Counted from the stretch's first letter, positions 15,349 through 24,147 are shown. The stretch: DNA of 64,000 nucleotides from Seonamhaeicola algicola (GCF_007997385.1 NZ_VOSC01000007.1:1-64000); one strand, 5' to 3'. Notes: generated from the sequence alone by a model not told the origin. Translations and numbers: made by a program.

Positions 15349-16287
15349 ATGTATAAATCAATAGTATTAATCGGAGGGTTGTTGTTAAGCCTAAATGTAT
15401 TTGCACAGAACTCCACTAAAAAATTAAACAAAATGAATGTAAAACAAATAGAGAAAAAGACAGAAAACGAAATCAAATCGTTTGTATATGCTTGGTACAG
15501 TCGCTTTGACAAAGGTACAAGTATGGAAGAACTTAAACCATTTTTACCAGATGATTCGGTGGAATTTGTATACCCAACTACAACTTTAAATAGTGTAGAT
15601 GAGCTAGTCAAATATGCAGAACAAACTTTTTCATACGTCAAAGAATCTACACATATAATCAATGAAATATCGGTATATAAAATTGATGAAAATAATTATG
15701 AAATCATCTGTCCGCATACTTATCACGCTTTACAAGCAGATGGAAATATCGTACAGATGAATTTTATTGGTAGAATGCGTTTAGCTACCAATCTAAAGAC
15801 CAAACTAGACCCAAGTGGAAATTTAAAGAAGGTTGTTGCGTATAAAGTAGTTCTTCAAGGAACACCAACAGCAAGTACAACAGAAAACATCAACAGCACA
15901 AAAAAAGGTAATTTTTCCTTTACAGATGCCAAAGCGTTTGTACATAATTGGTTTGCAAATATTGATGCAGGTGATGCGGATGGATTAATGGAACTTACCA
16001 GCAGTAGCACATTAAAAATAAATATTTTAGGCAATGAGGTAAAGGACAAAGCTGGATTAAAAGCATTTTTGATAGCTCAAAAAGAAAGCCAAAATTATTC
16101 AGTACATACTCCATCAAATATTTCTGTATCTAAATCTGATAAAGAATTCCAAGTAACTTTTGTTTTGAACTTTGAAGGAGAAATCAAAGAAATGGGGAAA
16201 ATGACATTAAGTAATATTACAAACTGGACACTAATCGAAGAAAAAGGACAATTAAAACTGAGTGAATATACACTAGAGATATTATAA
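15349..16287 (+). CDS. Secreted protein with two NTF2-like domains
   Basis: A 312-residue protein with a signal peptide (MYKSIVLIGGLLLSLNVFAQ) and two successive NTF2/SnoaL-like units: residues ~40-175 (FVYAWYSRFDKGTSMEELKPFLPDD) and ~190-312 (FVHNWFANIDAGDADGLMELTSSS). The two share the F-V-x-x-W-x-x-x-x-D-x-G pattern, so the protein arose by domain duplication. Ligand or reaction unknown. It pairs with the Crp/Fnr regulator immediately upstream and ends five bases before site 15. Confidence 0.75.
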   Translation: MYKSIVLIGGLLLSLNVFAQNSTKKLNKMNVKQIEKKTENEIKSFVYAWYSRFDKGTSMEELKPFLPDDSVEFVYPTTTLNSVDELVKYAEQTFSYVKESTHIINEISVYKIDENNYEIICPHTYHALQADGNIVQMNFIGRMRLATNLKTKLDPSGNLKKVVAYKVVLQGTPTASTTENINSTKKGNFSFTDAKAFVHNWFANIDAGDADGLMELTSSSTLKINILGNEVKDKAGLKAFLIAQKESQNYSVHTPSNISVSKSDKEFQVTFVLNFEGEIKEMGKMTLSNITNWTLIEEKGQLKLSEYTLEIL

Positions 16288-16292
16288 ATAAC

Positions 16293-16422
16293 GTGCTACA
16301 ACAAGGTTATATGCAATAGCGGTTCAGGTTTTGTACTTGAACCGTTTTTTCGTTTAAATAAAGTACATTGCTATCTGAAAAGTAGATGCTTAAAATCCGC
16401 AACTATTCTCATACGTATTCCA
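16293..16422 (+). repeat. attC-like site 15, last of the array
   Basis: Left box GTGCTACAAC (16293-16302) is the exact complement of GTTGTAGCAC at 14655-14664. The right end (TCATACGTATTCCAAG) is eroded and lacks CCG|TT. Inside it a CGGTTCA/TGAACCG hairpin followed by six Ts (16320-16350) is a likely terminator. Confidence 0.75.
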
Positions 16423-16453
16423 AGATAAAATCCAAACTGTTTTAAATTTTTAT

Positions 16454-16822
16454 TTAAGCTGCATATTGTTTCAATAACACATAAGGTGTTCCTCTTTTTA
16501 CAACAGCAAAAGCACTAGCTAAAAGTTTATTTCTAACGTTGTTCAAAGTAACCATTTTAGGTTTTCCTTCAGCTACTTTAGATTTATAATACAACCTTAG
16601 TTCTTGGTCATGCAGTATGGCAGAAATACTAGCCATACTCAATAAACTTTTCATTTTCCTATCTCCTAGATAATGACATTTTTTACGTCTGTGAATACTT
16701 GTTCCTGAACTATATTCAAATGGTGCCAGTCCGCAATAACTTGAAAACTGCCTCCATGGTTTAAAGCGCTTGAAATTGTGAGTATGATAAATTAATGAAA
16801 TTAAGAGAAAAAGAAATGCCAT
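16454..16822 (-). mobile_element. IS110-family transposase, C-terminal remnant
   Basis: The 122-residue frame contains the C-terminal transposase domain of IS110 elements: FKPWRQFSSYCGLAPFEYSSGTSIHRRKK, MKSLLSMASISAI and LNNVRNKLLASAFAVVKRGTPYVLL. The N-terminal DEDD catalytic half is missing, so the element is dead. It begins about 30 bp after site 15. Members of IS110/IS1111 are known to insert in integron attC sites, which makes this position suggestive. Confidence 0.85.
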
Positions 16823-17105
16823 CAGGATATTACTGCAGATTTGAAACTAACTACAAGTATGTTTATCAAACATTATTATCTTAAAATTTTATAAAAAGAA
16901 TAGAGGCAGTAAAAAATATGCTTACATATGTCTTGAAACAACTTAAATCAAGATTTAAATAAAATCTAATAATAACAAAAAAAGTCATCCATAATAGTTG
17001 TAATACACATATAAACTAAAAACCTGTATATTTAGAATGTTAATGACTCTAAACTTTTTAAAAAATAAATTTGAAATTAATACGCTAAATAACCAAACTT
17101 AATTT

Positions 17106-17747
17106 ATGAAATACGAAAATAAAAATAAAGGCTATTATGAAAACTCAAGAACAGAAATGCAAAAACTTCTTCCTCCAAACATAAAAACTGTACTAGATAT
17201 TGGATGCGGAAATGGAACGTTTGCTAATAGTATTAAGAATAGTAAAAAAATAGAAGTATGGGGTGTTGAGCTTATGAGTAACGAAGCTAATATTGCAAGC
17301 GAAAAACTTGATAAAGTTATTAATAAGAAAGTTGAAGATGCTATTGATAAGCTACCTGATAACTATTTTGATGTTATTTATTTTAATGATGTACTTGAGC
17401 ACGTATCATACCCTGACACCATTTTAAAAGAAATAAAAATTAAATTAAAACAAAATGGAGTAGTAATTAGCTCAATACCTAATGTTAGATATCATAGTGC
17501 GATGTATAACTTTTTATTTAAAAAAGATTGGAAATATGCTAAATCTGGCGTTATGGATTACACTCACCTAAGGTTTTTTACATCAAAATCAATTAAAAGA
17601 ATGTACATGAATGCAGGATATTCAATAGTTCATCATAAAGGAATTAATAAAACAAAATCTATCAAACCCTATTTCTTAAATATTTTATTTCTCTTTACAG
17701 CTTTTGATATGTTTTATCTTCAATTTGCAACTATAGCAAAAAAATAG
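17106..17747 (+). CDS. Class I SAM-dependent methyltransferase
   Basis: A 213-residue methyltransferase of the Methyltransf_23 type. Motif I is TVLDIGCGNGTFA (about residues 28-40); VWGVELM ends the acidic strand; FDVIYFNDVLEHVSYP follows, then GVVISSIPNVRY. A hydrophobic C-terminal stretch (~190-208) may attach it to the membrane. Relatives methylate cell-surface saccharides or quinones; the substrate is not determinable. It stands alone between the array and the murA cluster. Confidence 0.8.
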   Translation: MKYENKNKGYYENSRTEMQKLLPPNIKTVLDIGCGNGTFANSIKNSKKIEVWGVELMSNEANIASEKLDKVINKKVEDAIDKLPDNYFDVIYFNDVLEHVSYPDTILKEIKIKLKQNGVVISSIPNVRYHSAMYNFLFKKDWKYAKSGVMDYTHLRFFTSKSIKRMYMNAGYSIVHHKGINKTKSIKPYFLNILFLFTAFDMFYLQFATIAKK

Positions 17748-17892
17748 AGTGAATTTTTTTTTAAAATAGAATAATTATTCAATGATAGAGCTGCACAAAA
17801 ATAAGCTAATTGCCATGTATATTATACAACTTATAAAAGCTATGTTGAATTACTTTAGTTTCTCAACCATTCTAATTCAACATAGTATATTT

Positions 17893-19206
17893 TTAAGCGT
17901 TTACTCTTTCTATTTTAGCACCAATTGCTCGTAAACGTTCATCAATATTTTCGTAACCTCTGTCAATTTGTTCAATATTCATTATAGTTGAAGTTCCTTT
18001 AGCTGATAGTGCTGCAATTAATAAACTAACGCCTGCTCTAATATCTGGTGATGTCATTGTAGTTGCTTTTAAAGTAGACTTAAAATCATGACCTATTACA
18101 GTGGCTCTGTGCGGATCACATAAAATAATTTTAGCGCCCATGTCAATTAGTTTATCCACAAAAAACAAACGGCTTTCAAACATTTTTTGGTGTATTAATA
18201 CACTACCCCTAGCCTGTGTAGCTACAACTAAAACTATACTTAATAAATCTGGTGTAAACCCTGGCCATGGTGCATCAGCAATTGTTAAAATAGAGCCATC
18301 AATAAAATTTTGTATTTCGTAACCATCAGTATGTGCTGGTATGTAAATATTATCACCTTGTTTTTCAACAGTAATACCTAATTTTCTAAACACATTTGGT
18401 ATAACACCCAAATCATTCCATGATACATTGGTAATAGTTAATTCACTTTTAGTCATGGCGGCTAAACCTATCCAGCTACCAATTTCAATCATGTCTGGTA
18501 ACATAGTGTGCTCTGTACCGCCTAAAGTTTCAACACCTTCAATAACTAACATATTTGAACCAACACCATTAATTTTAGCGCCCATTCTGTTTAGCATTTT
18601 ACAAAGCTGTTGTAAATAAGGTTCGCAAGCGGCATTGTATATTGTTGTTTGCCCTTTGGCTAAAACTGCTGCCATTACAATATTTGCTGTACCTGTTACT
18701 GATGCTTCTTCTAAAAGCATGTAGGTACCTTTTAAGGCATTAGCTTCAACGCCATAAAATTGTTCTTCTTTGCTGTATCTAAACTTAGCGCCTAATTTTA
18801 TTAAGCCCTCAAAATGGGTATCTAAACGTCTGCGTCCTATTTTATCGCCTCCTGGTTTTGGTATGTAACCTTTACCAAAACGTGCTAATAATGGCCCAAC
18901 AATCATTATTGATCCTCTTAGGCCACGTCCGTCTACCTTAAATTCATCAGATTCTAAATACTGTAAATTAACAGCATCTGCCTGAAATGTATAGGTGCCT
19001 TTTGATAACTTTTCTATTTTTACACCTAATTTTTTTAGTAAACTTATTAGTTTGTTTACATCAACAATATCAGGAATATTGTTAATGGTTATTTTTTCTG
19101 AAGTTAATAAAACTGCACATAAAATTTGTAATGCCTCGTTTTTGGCACCTTGTGGTTGTATGCTTCCTTTTAGCTGATGACCACCTTCAATTTTAAATAT
19201 TCCCAT
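17893..19206 (-). CDS. murA: UDP-N-acetylglucosamine 1-carboxyvinyltransferase
   Basis: A 437-residue EPSP-synthase-fold enzyme transferring enolpyruvate from PEP to UDP-GlcNAc, the first committed step of peptidoglycan synthesis in the cytoplasm. The N-terminal KNEAL (Lys22, Asn23) and the loop PKPGGDKIGRRRLDTHF are diagnostic. The loop residue matching E. coli Cys115 is Asp121, a change that removes the fosfomycin target. Length is normal for the family. It is followed on the same strand by DUF4290 and DUF493 genes. Confidence 0.97.
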   Translation of the reverse strand: MGIFKIEGGHQLKGSIQPQGAKNEALQILCAVLLTSEKITINNIPDIVDVNKLISLLKKLGVKIEKLSKGTYTFQADAVNLQYLESDEFKVDGRGLRGSIMIVGPLLARFGKGYIPKPGGDKIGRRRLDTHFEGLIKLGAKFRYSKEEQFYGVEANALKGTYMLLEEASVTGTANIVMAAVLAKGQTTIYNAACEPYLQQLCKMLNRMGAKINGVGSNMLVIEGVETLGGTEHTMLPDMIEIGSWIGLAAMTKSELTITNVSWNDLGVIPNVFRKLGITVEKQGDNIYIPAHTDGYEIQNFIDGSILTIADAPWPGFTPDLLSIVLVVATQARGSVLIHQKMFESRLFFVDKLIDMGAKIILCDPHRATVIGHDFKSTLKATTMTSPDIRAGVSLLIAALSAKGTSTIMNIEQIDRGYENIDERLRAIGAKIERVNA

Positions 19207-19214
19207 GGATTAGT

Positions 19215-19850
19215 TTAGTAGCGTTTTCTTTGTCTGCTTTGTTTTTTATGATGCCCTTTTTTACCAGAAAATTTACTTTTGGTACGCATAAGGCTTGAGG
19301 AATCTGATAAATCTTCATCTGAATTTTTCAAATTTATTTTACCATCTGATAATTCAAATAAATGATCATAAATTACAACGTCTTCAACCGTATCTTTATT
19401 CCAATTTAAAAAACATTTTTTCATGTGGTTAGCAATGGTATAAACCAGGGCTTCTTTTAAATCACCTTCTTCCCAAGTATTTGCTACATCAATCATGGTT
19501 TTAATATTGTTTCCGTAGAAACGATATTTTGGATGGTTTTGCGGATACTTTAAAGGTTCAGGGCCTTCAGCCAATAATTCTTTTGTGGGTTTTGGGTATG
19601 GTGAATCTACATCTAACTCAAAATTAGCCATAATGAATAATTGATCCCATAATTTATGCTGAAAATCGGGTACATCACGTAAGTGCGGTTGCATATTTCC
19701 CATTACAGAAATTATGGCTTTGGCTATTTTATTACGTTCTTCTCTATCTTCAACTGATTTGGCATGGTTAATCATTTTTTGCATATGGCGCCCGTATTCA
19801 GGAATGATTAAGTGCTCACGCTCTGTGTTATATTCTAAAGTATCTATCAA
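19215..19850 (-). CDS. DUF4290 family protein
   Basis: A 211-residue soluble protein with the conserved Bacteroidetes features LIIPEYGRHMQKMI, DFQHKLWDQLF and YPQNHPKYRFYGNNI, followed by a very basic tail (GKKGHHKKQSRQRKRY) that could contact nucleic acid. Function unknown. It lies eight bases upstream of murA on the same strand, an arrangement suggesting a common transcript. Confidence 0.85.
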   Translation of the reverse strand: MIDTLEYNTEREHLIIPEYGRHMQKMINHAKSVEDREERNKIAKAIISVMGNMQPHLRDVPDFQHKLWDQLFIMANFELDVDSPYPKPTKELLAEGPEPLKYPQNHPKYRFYGNNIKTMIDVANTWEEGDLKEALVYTIANHMKKCFLNWNKDTVEDVVIYDHLFELSDGKINLKNSDEDLSDSSSLMRTKSKFSGKKGHHKKQSRQRKRY

Positions 19851-19915
19851 AATAAATGATGTGGAATTAAATTAACGCACGTAGTAATTATGCAAGTGCA
19901 AAATACAAAAAAAAA

Positions 19916-20209
19916 CTAAAGACTGATAACGCCTTCAACTTTTTCTGCTACTTCTTTATATTTTTTTATTACGCTATCGGGGTCACGCATTAAAAGGTTA
20001 ATTGAAACGCTGGTATATTTACCGTTTTTTGATGTTACTGTATTAATTACAGCGCCCATATTATCAAAAATAGCCTCTAAAAGCGCTATTTTTGCACTAT
20101 CTGACTTCACAATAAATTTATACAAATATTCTGATGGCCAGCTTGTTGTATCATAAAGTTGGCTTCGTAATTTATTGTAAAATGCCTCTGATTTTTCTGG
20201 TGTATTCAT
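19916..20209 (-). CDS. DUF493 family protein
   Basis: A 97-residue protein of the DUF493 (YbeD-like) ferredoxin-fold family: WPSEYLYKFIVKSDSAKIALLEAIF, then NGKYTSVSINLLMRDPDSVIKKYKEVAEKVEGV. These small proteins have an ACT-like fold and no settled role. First gene of the leftward murA cluster, divergent from the NTPase at 20298. Confidence 0.85.
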   Translation of the reverse strand: MNTPEKSEAFYNKLRSQLYDTTSWPSEYLYKFIVKSDSAKIALLEAIFDNMGAVINTVTSKNGKYTSVSINLLMRDPDSVIKKYKEVAEKVEGVISL

Positions 20210-20297
20210 AGCTTTTTTATATGCTGCAAATATACAGTTTCATTTCTATTTTTTTAATCAATTGTAAATTCCGAATTTTACACACAAAATTTATAGT

Positions 20298-20831
20298 TTG
20301 AATACAAAAAAAGTTGTTATTACAGGAGGCCCTGGCACAGGAAAATCTACCATTATTAATGAGTTAATTAAACGTGGCTATACGTGTTTTGAAGAAATAT
20401 CAAGGCAAGTTACCCTTGAGGCGCAAAAAGAAGGTGTAGATCAGCTTTTTTTAACAAACCCATTATTGTTTAGTGAGCGCCTTTTAAATGGTAGAAAACA
20501 ACAATTTATAGATGCCCAAAACGCCAATTGTAACCTTGTTTTTTTAGATAGAGGCGTACATGATGTTTTAGCTTACATGGATTTTATTGGAGACCAATAC
20601 CCTAATCATTTTGTTGATACCTGTAATGAAAGTACTTATGATTGTGCCTTTATTTTAAAACCTTGGAAAGCTATTTACACAAGTGATAATGAGCGCTATG
20701 AAAATTTTGAACAGGCAGAAAAAATACATCACCATCTTTTAAACACTTACAAGCGTTTTAATTATAATTTAATTGATGTACCTTTTGGTAGCGTAAATGA
20801 ACGTACAGATTTTATTTTAAACGCTCTGTAA
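20298..20831 (+). CDS. AAA_28-type NTPase
   Basis: A 177-residue P-loop protein. Walker A is GGPGTGKST (about residues 9-17); FLDRGVHDVLAYMDF supplies the DRG motif typical of AAA_28 proteins, related to kinase-like NTPases such as the NadR C-terminal domain. Substrate unknown. The start is TTG at 20298; no ATG precedes the P-loop. It lies six bases before recQ and is probably cotranscribed with recQ and fmt. Confidence 0.8.
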   Translation: MNTKKVVITGGPGTGKSTIINELIKRGYTCFEEISRQVTLEAQKEGVDQLFLTNPLLFSERLLNGRKQQFIDAQNANCNLVFLDRGVHDVLAYMDFIGDQYPNHFVDTCNESTYDCAFILKPWKAIYTSDNERYENFEQAEKIHHHLLNTYKRFNYNLIDVPFGSVNERTDFILNAL

Positions 20832-20837
20832 AATTAC

Positions 20838-22742
20838 ATGCAGCATCCCATTAATATATTAGAACGCTATTGGAACTATACCTCCTTTAAAAACAACCAG
20901 GAGGCAATTATTGATGCTGTAATTGCTGGCGAAGATACTTTTGTGCTTTTACCCACTGGTGGTGGTAAATCTTTATGTTATCAAATTCCTGCGCTTGCAA
21001 AAAAAGGTATTTGTATTGTAATTTCGCCACTTGTAGCTTTAATGAAAGACCAAGTACAAGCTTTAAACAACAAAGGTATAAAAGCGTTAGCACTAACTAG
21101 TGGTATTTCACACAACCAATTAGATACCTTGTTAGATAATTGTATTTATGGCAATTATAAGTTTTTATATTTATCACCAGAGCGCTTACAGCAAGAACTT
21201 GTACAAGATAGAATACGGCAAATGCACGTAAACTTAATAGCTGTTGATGAGGCACATTGTATATCGCAATGGGGAAATGATTTTAGGCCATCATATAAAA
21301 ACATAGCTATTTTACGCACTTTACAACCAACAGTAAATGTTGTTGCTTTAACAGCTTCGGCAAAGCCTGAAGTTGTAAATGACACTATTAAAGCGCTAGA
21401 TTTTATTAACCCAAAAATATTTAAACACTCTTTTTTTAGAAGTAATTTAGCGTACATGGTTTTTAATGAAAACGATAAGTACTACCGCATTGAAACCATT
21501 TTAAAAAAGCACACAGCAGCATCAATAATATACGTTAGAAACCGTAAATTAACTTTAGATTTAAGCAACTATTTACAAAATAAAAATATTACAGCTACCT
21601 ATTATCATGGTGGATTAACAAATGCTGAAAAAGAAACCAACATGAGTGCTTGGTTACATAACCAAAAACAAGTTATAGTAGCTACAAATGCCTTTGGTAT
21701 GGGTATTGACAAGCCTGATGTTAAAACTGTTATACACATAAATTTACCCGAAAGTATTGAAAGCTATTTTCAAGAAGCAGGTAGAGCTGGTAGAAATGGC
21801 CAAAAGGCGTTTGCTGTTATTTTAAAAAACGAAAATGATGTACAGCAAGTAAAAAACCAGTTTTTAAGCGTGTTACCTACATTGCAATATACTAAACAAG
21901 TATACCGAAAATTGTGTAATTATTTTCAAGTTTCATATGGTGAAGGTGCATACTTAACTAAAGATTTTAATTTCAACACCTTTTGTAAAACCTATAATTT
22001 TAATGGTGTTTTATGCTATAATGCCTTACAGTTACTGGACAGAAATAGTGTTATTAGCCTATCAAAACAATTTAAAAATAAAATTACCGTACAGTTTATT
22101 GTAACAAGCAATAACATTTTTAATTATTTAGATGCTAACCCAAGTTTTAGTTTAATTGTAAAATCTATTTTAAGAATGTACGGTGGTATTTTTGAGCATG
22201 AAACTAGTATAAGTATTAATAAAATAGCTGACAAAGCATCAGTTAACGAAACTGTAGTTACAAACGTTTTACAACAACTAGAAAAAGATGAAATAATAAC
22301 ATTGAACCTTGCCAAAACCGATGCTCAAATAACATTTATTCAGCCTAGAGAAGATGATAAAACCATTAACCGTATAGCCCATATAATTGAGCAGCAAAAC
22401 AAACTAAAACAAGCACAAGTAAATGCTATTTTAAATTATGTTGAAAATAAAAATACTTGCAAAAGCATACAGCTTCTATCCTATTTTGGTGAAACCAATT
22501 TAAAACCTTGCGGCATTTGCTCTGTGTGTATTACATCAAAAAAAAGCAATACAGTAGCTGATACTTCTACCTTAAAAAAACAAATTATTGAGCAGCTACA
22601 AAGCGGTGATTTGTCATCAAGAAATTTAGCACAAACCATACAATGTTCTGAAGCAGATTTAAAAAACACCCTAAAACTTCTTTTAGAGCATAACATTATT
22701 TCAATAACAGAAACAAACACCTATAAATTAAGTCATTTATGA
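20838..22742 (+). CDS. recQ: ATP-dependent DNA helicase RecQ
   Basis: A 634-residue SF2 helicase unwinding DNA 3' to 5' during recombination and repair. Walker A TGGGKS (residues 40-45), DEAHCISQWG near residue 137 and the aromatic-rich GNDFRPSY loop identify RecQ; NAFGMGIDKPDVKTVIH and QEAGRAGRNG are motifs V and VI. The RecQ zinc site ends with CGICSVC. The final ~60 residues form a short winged-helix-like segment instead of a clear HRDC domain. Its stop overlaps the fmt start (ATGA). Confidence 0.95.
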   Translation: MQHPINILERYWNYTSFKNNQEAIIDAVIAGEDTFVLLPTGGGKSLCYQIPALAKKGICIVISPLVALMKDQVQALNNKGIKALALTSGISHNQLDTLLDNCIYGNYKFLYLSPERLQQELVQDRIRQMHVNLIAVDEAHCISQWGNDFRPSYKNIAILRTLQPTVNVVALTASAKPEVVNDTIKALDFINPKIFKHSFFRSNLAYMVFNENDKYYRIETILKKHTAASIIYVRNRKLTLDLSNYLQNKNITATYYHGGLTNAEKETNMSAWLHNQKQVIVATNAFGMGIDKPDVKTVIHINLPESIESYFQEAGRAGRNGQKAFAVILKNENDVQQVKNQFLSVLPTLQYTKQVYRKLCNYFQVSYGEGAYLTKDFNFNTFCKTYNFNGVLCYNALQLLDRNSVISLSKQFKNKITVQFIVTSNNIFNYLDANPSFSLIVKSILRMYGGIFEHETSISINKIADKASVNETVVTNVLQQLEKDEIITLNLAKTDAQITFIQPREDDKTINRIAHIIEQQNKLKQAQVNAILNYVENKNTCKSIQLLSYFGETNLKPCGICSVCITSKKSNTVADTSTLKKQIIEQLQSGDLSSRNLAQTIQCSEADLKNTLKLLLEHNIISITETNTYKLSHL

Positions 22743-23686
22743 GGAATTTAAGAATTGTTTTTATGGGCACACCAGATTTTGCTGTGGCTACTTTAAAAAC
22801 TTTAGTAGAAAATAATTATAATGTAGTTGGCGTAATAACTGCACCCGATAAACCCGCAGGTAGAGGACGAAAATTAAACCAGAGTGCTGTAAAAAAATAT
22901 GCCTTACAAACTAATTTAAACATATTACAGCCCACAAATTTAAAACACCCAGATTTTATAGATACTTTAAAAGCCTTAAATGCCAATCTACAAATAGTTG
23001 TAGCTTTTAGAATGTTACCCAAAGTAGTATGGCAAATGCCAGAATACGGCACTTTTAATTTGCACGCATCATTACTACCAAATTACCGTGGTGCAGCACC
23101 AATAAATTGGGCTATTATTAATGGTGAAACAAAAACAGGCGTTTCAACTTTTTTTATTGATGAGAAAATTGATACTGGCGAAATGATTTTACAAGAAGAT
23201 ATAGCCATTAATGCTAATGAAAATGCCGGAAGCCTTCATGACAAATTAATGCACATTGGCAGTAAACTTGTTTTAAAAACCGTTAATTTAATTGAAAAAG
23301 GCCCTGTAGAAACCAAACCACAAATTGATACTGAAAATATAAAAACAGCCTATAAACTTAACCGCGATAACTGTAAAATAAACTGGAACAATAGTTTAGA
23401 TACTATTTATAATCATATTAGAGGTTTAAGCCCCTACCCTGCAGCGTGGTGTATTTTACAAAACGGTAATGATACACTAGATGTTAAAATTTATGAAGCT
23501 GAAAAAGAAGTATGTAACCACAATTATAGCGTAGGCTTTATAATTTCTAGCAAAAACCAACTAAAAGTTTCAGTATCAAATGGGTACATAATTATTAAAG
23601 AAATTAAACTACCCGGAAAACGAAATATGGATATTAAATCGTTTTTAAACGGTTATACATTTAATGAAAACGCTAAAATGCTGTAA
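22739..23686 (+). CDS. fmt: Methionyl-tRNA formyltransferase
   Basis: A 315-residue enzyme that formylates initiator Met-tRNA with 10-formyl-THF. The catalytic signature HASLLPNYRGAAPINWAIINGE and the SLLP loop are present, as is GVSTFFIDEKIDTGEM; the C-terminal domain begins near residue 205. The gene overlaps the end of recQ by four bases, implying translational coupling. Confidence 0.97.
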   Translation: MRNLRIVFMGTPDFAVATLKTLVENNYNVVGVITAPDKPAGRGRKLNQSAVKKYALQTNLNILQPTNLKHPDFIDTLKALNANLQIVVAFRMLPKVVWQMPEYGTFNLHASLLPNYRGAAPINWAIINGETKTGVSTFFIDEKIDTGEMILQEDIAINANENAGSLHDKLMHIGSKLVLKTVNLIEKGPVETKPQIDTENIKTAYKLNRDNCKINWNNSLDTIYNHIRGLSPYPAAWCILQNGNDTLDVKIYEAEKEVCNHNYSVGFIISSKNQLKVSVSNGYIIIKEIKLPGKRNMDIKSFLNGYTFNENAKML

Positions 23687-23790
23687 ACCCTTGTAACTAC
23701 TACTATTTTCCAAACATCGATAAAATGCATAACCTTTATTAACAAATGGTTGAAGTTATTAACAAAAGCGTGTATTTCCCTTGCTATTAC

Positions 23791-23820
23791 TTGCGTGGTA
23801 CGATAATCCGTATAAATTTG
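23791..23820 (+). promoter_or_regulatory. Strong promoter of the HU gene
   Basis: TTG at 23791-23793, a 19-bp spacer and TAAATTTG at 23813-23820 fit the Bacteroidetes TTG-N19-TAnnTTTG promoter exactly. It lies about 54 bp before the HU ATG. Confidence 0.75.
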
Positions 23821-23874
23821 TAGAGGATTTAACAAAAATGTTTAACCAATTTATTAATAATTAAACTTTATATT

Positions 23875-24147
23875 ATGAACAAAACAGATTTAATCGATGC
23901 AATGGCAGAACACGCAGGAATCACCAAAGCAGCTGCAAAAAAAGCTTTAGAATGTGCCTTAATTGAAATAGAAGGTGCTTTACAAAAAGGAAACAGAGTT
24001 TCTTTAGTAGGTTTTGGTTCTTGGTCTGTTTCTAAAAGAGCAGCTAGAGAAGGAAGAAACCCTCAAACTGGTGAAACTATCAAAATAAAAGCTAAAAACA
24101 TAGTTAAGTTTAAAGCTGGTGCAGATTTATCTAACGCAGTAAACTAA
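23875..24147 (+). CDS. HU-type histone-like DNA-binding protein
   Basis: A 90-residue bacterial HU protein. The N-terminal helices MNKTDLIDAMAEHAGITKAAAKKALE are followed by the saddle strand VSLVGFGSWSVSKRAAREGRNPQTGE, with the RNPQTGE arm that inserts in the DNA minor groove. Bends and compacts DNA and assists recombination, including site-specific integration. It is monocistronic, with a consensus promoter and an intrinsic terminator. Confidence 0.96.
   Translation: MNKTDLIDAMAEHAGITKAAAKKALECALIEIEGALQKGNRVSLVGFGSWSVSKRAAREGRNPQTGETIKIKAKNIVKFKAGADLSNAVN

Larger units (their letters stand above)
1..16422 (+). other. Integron-like cassette array (integrase not seen)
   Basis: About fourteen cassettes, all genes on the + strand, are separated by 130-140 bp foldable repeats. 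Each cassette begins just after a CCG|TT junction and ends with a 7-10 base reverse complement of its own start, as expected if a circular cassette is inserted at an attC-like site. Inner arms of the repeats covary. The array enters from the left edge and stops at an IS110-family remnant near 16.45 kb. No tyrosine recombinase of IntI type is present here; in an integron it would lie to the left. Most cassette genes are unrelated to one another. The integron analogy is inference; the repeat geometry is read directly from the sequence. Confidence 0.75.

Noticed and set aside
15333-15662. Reading frame on the - strand opposite the two-domain NTF2-like gene
   Set aside because: It is the shadow of a well-supported gene on the + strand with signal peptide and domain repeats.
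924-16422. Sites as MITE or transposon insertions with target duplications
   Set aside because: A duplicated target would give direct repeats flanking each site. Instead the variable flanks are inverted with respect to the cassette and differ at the two sides of one site.
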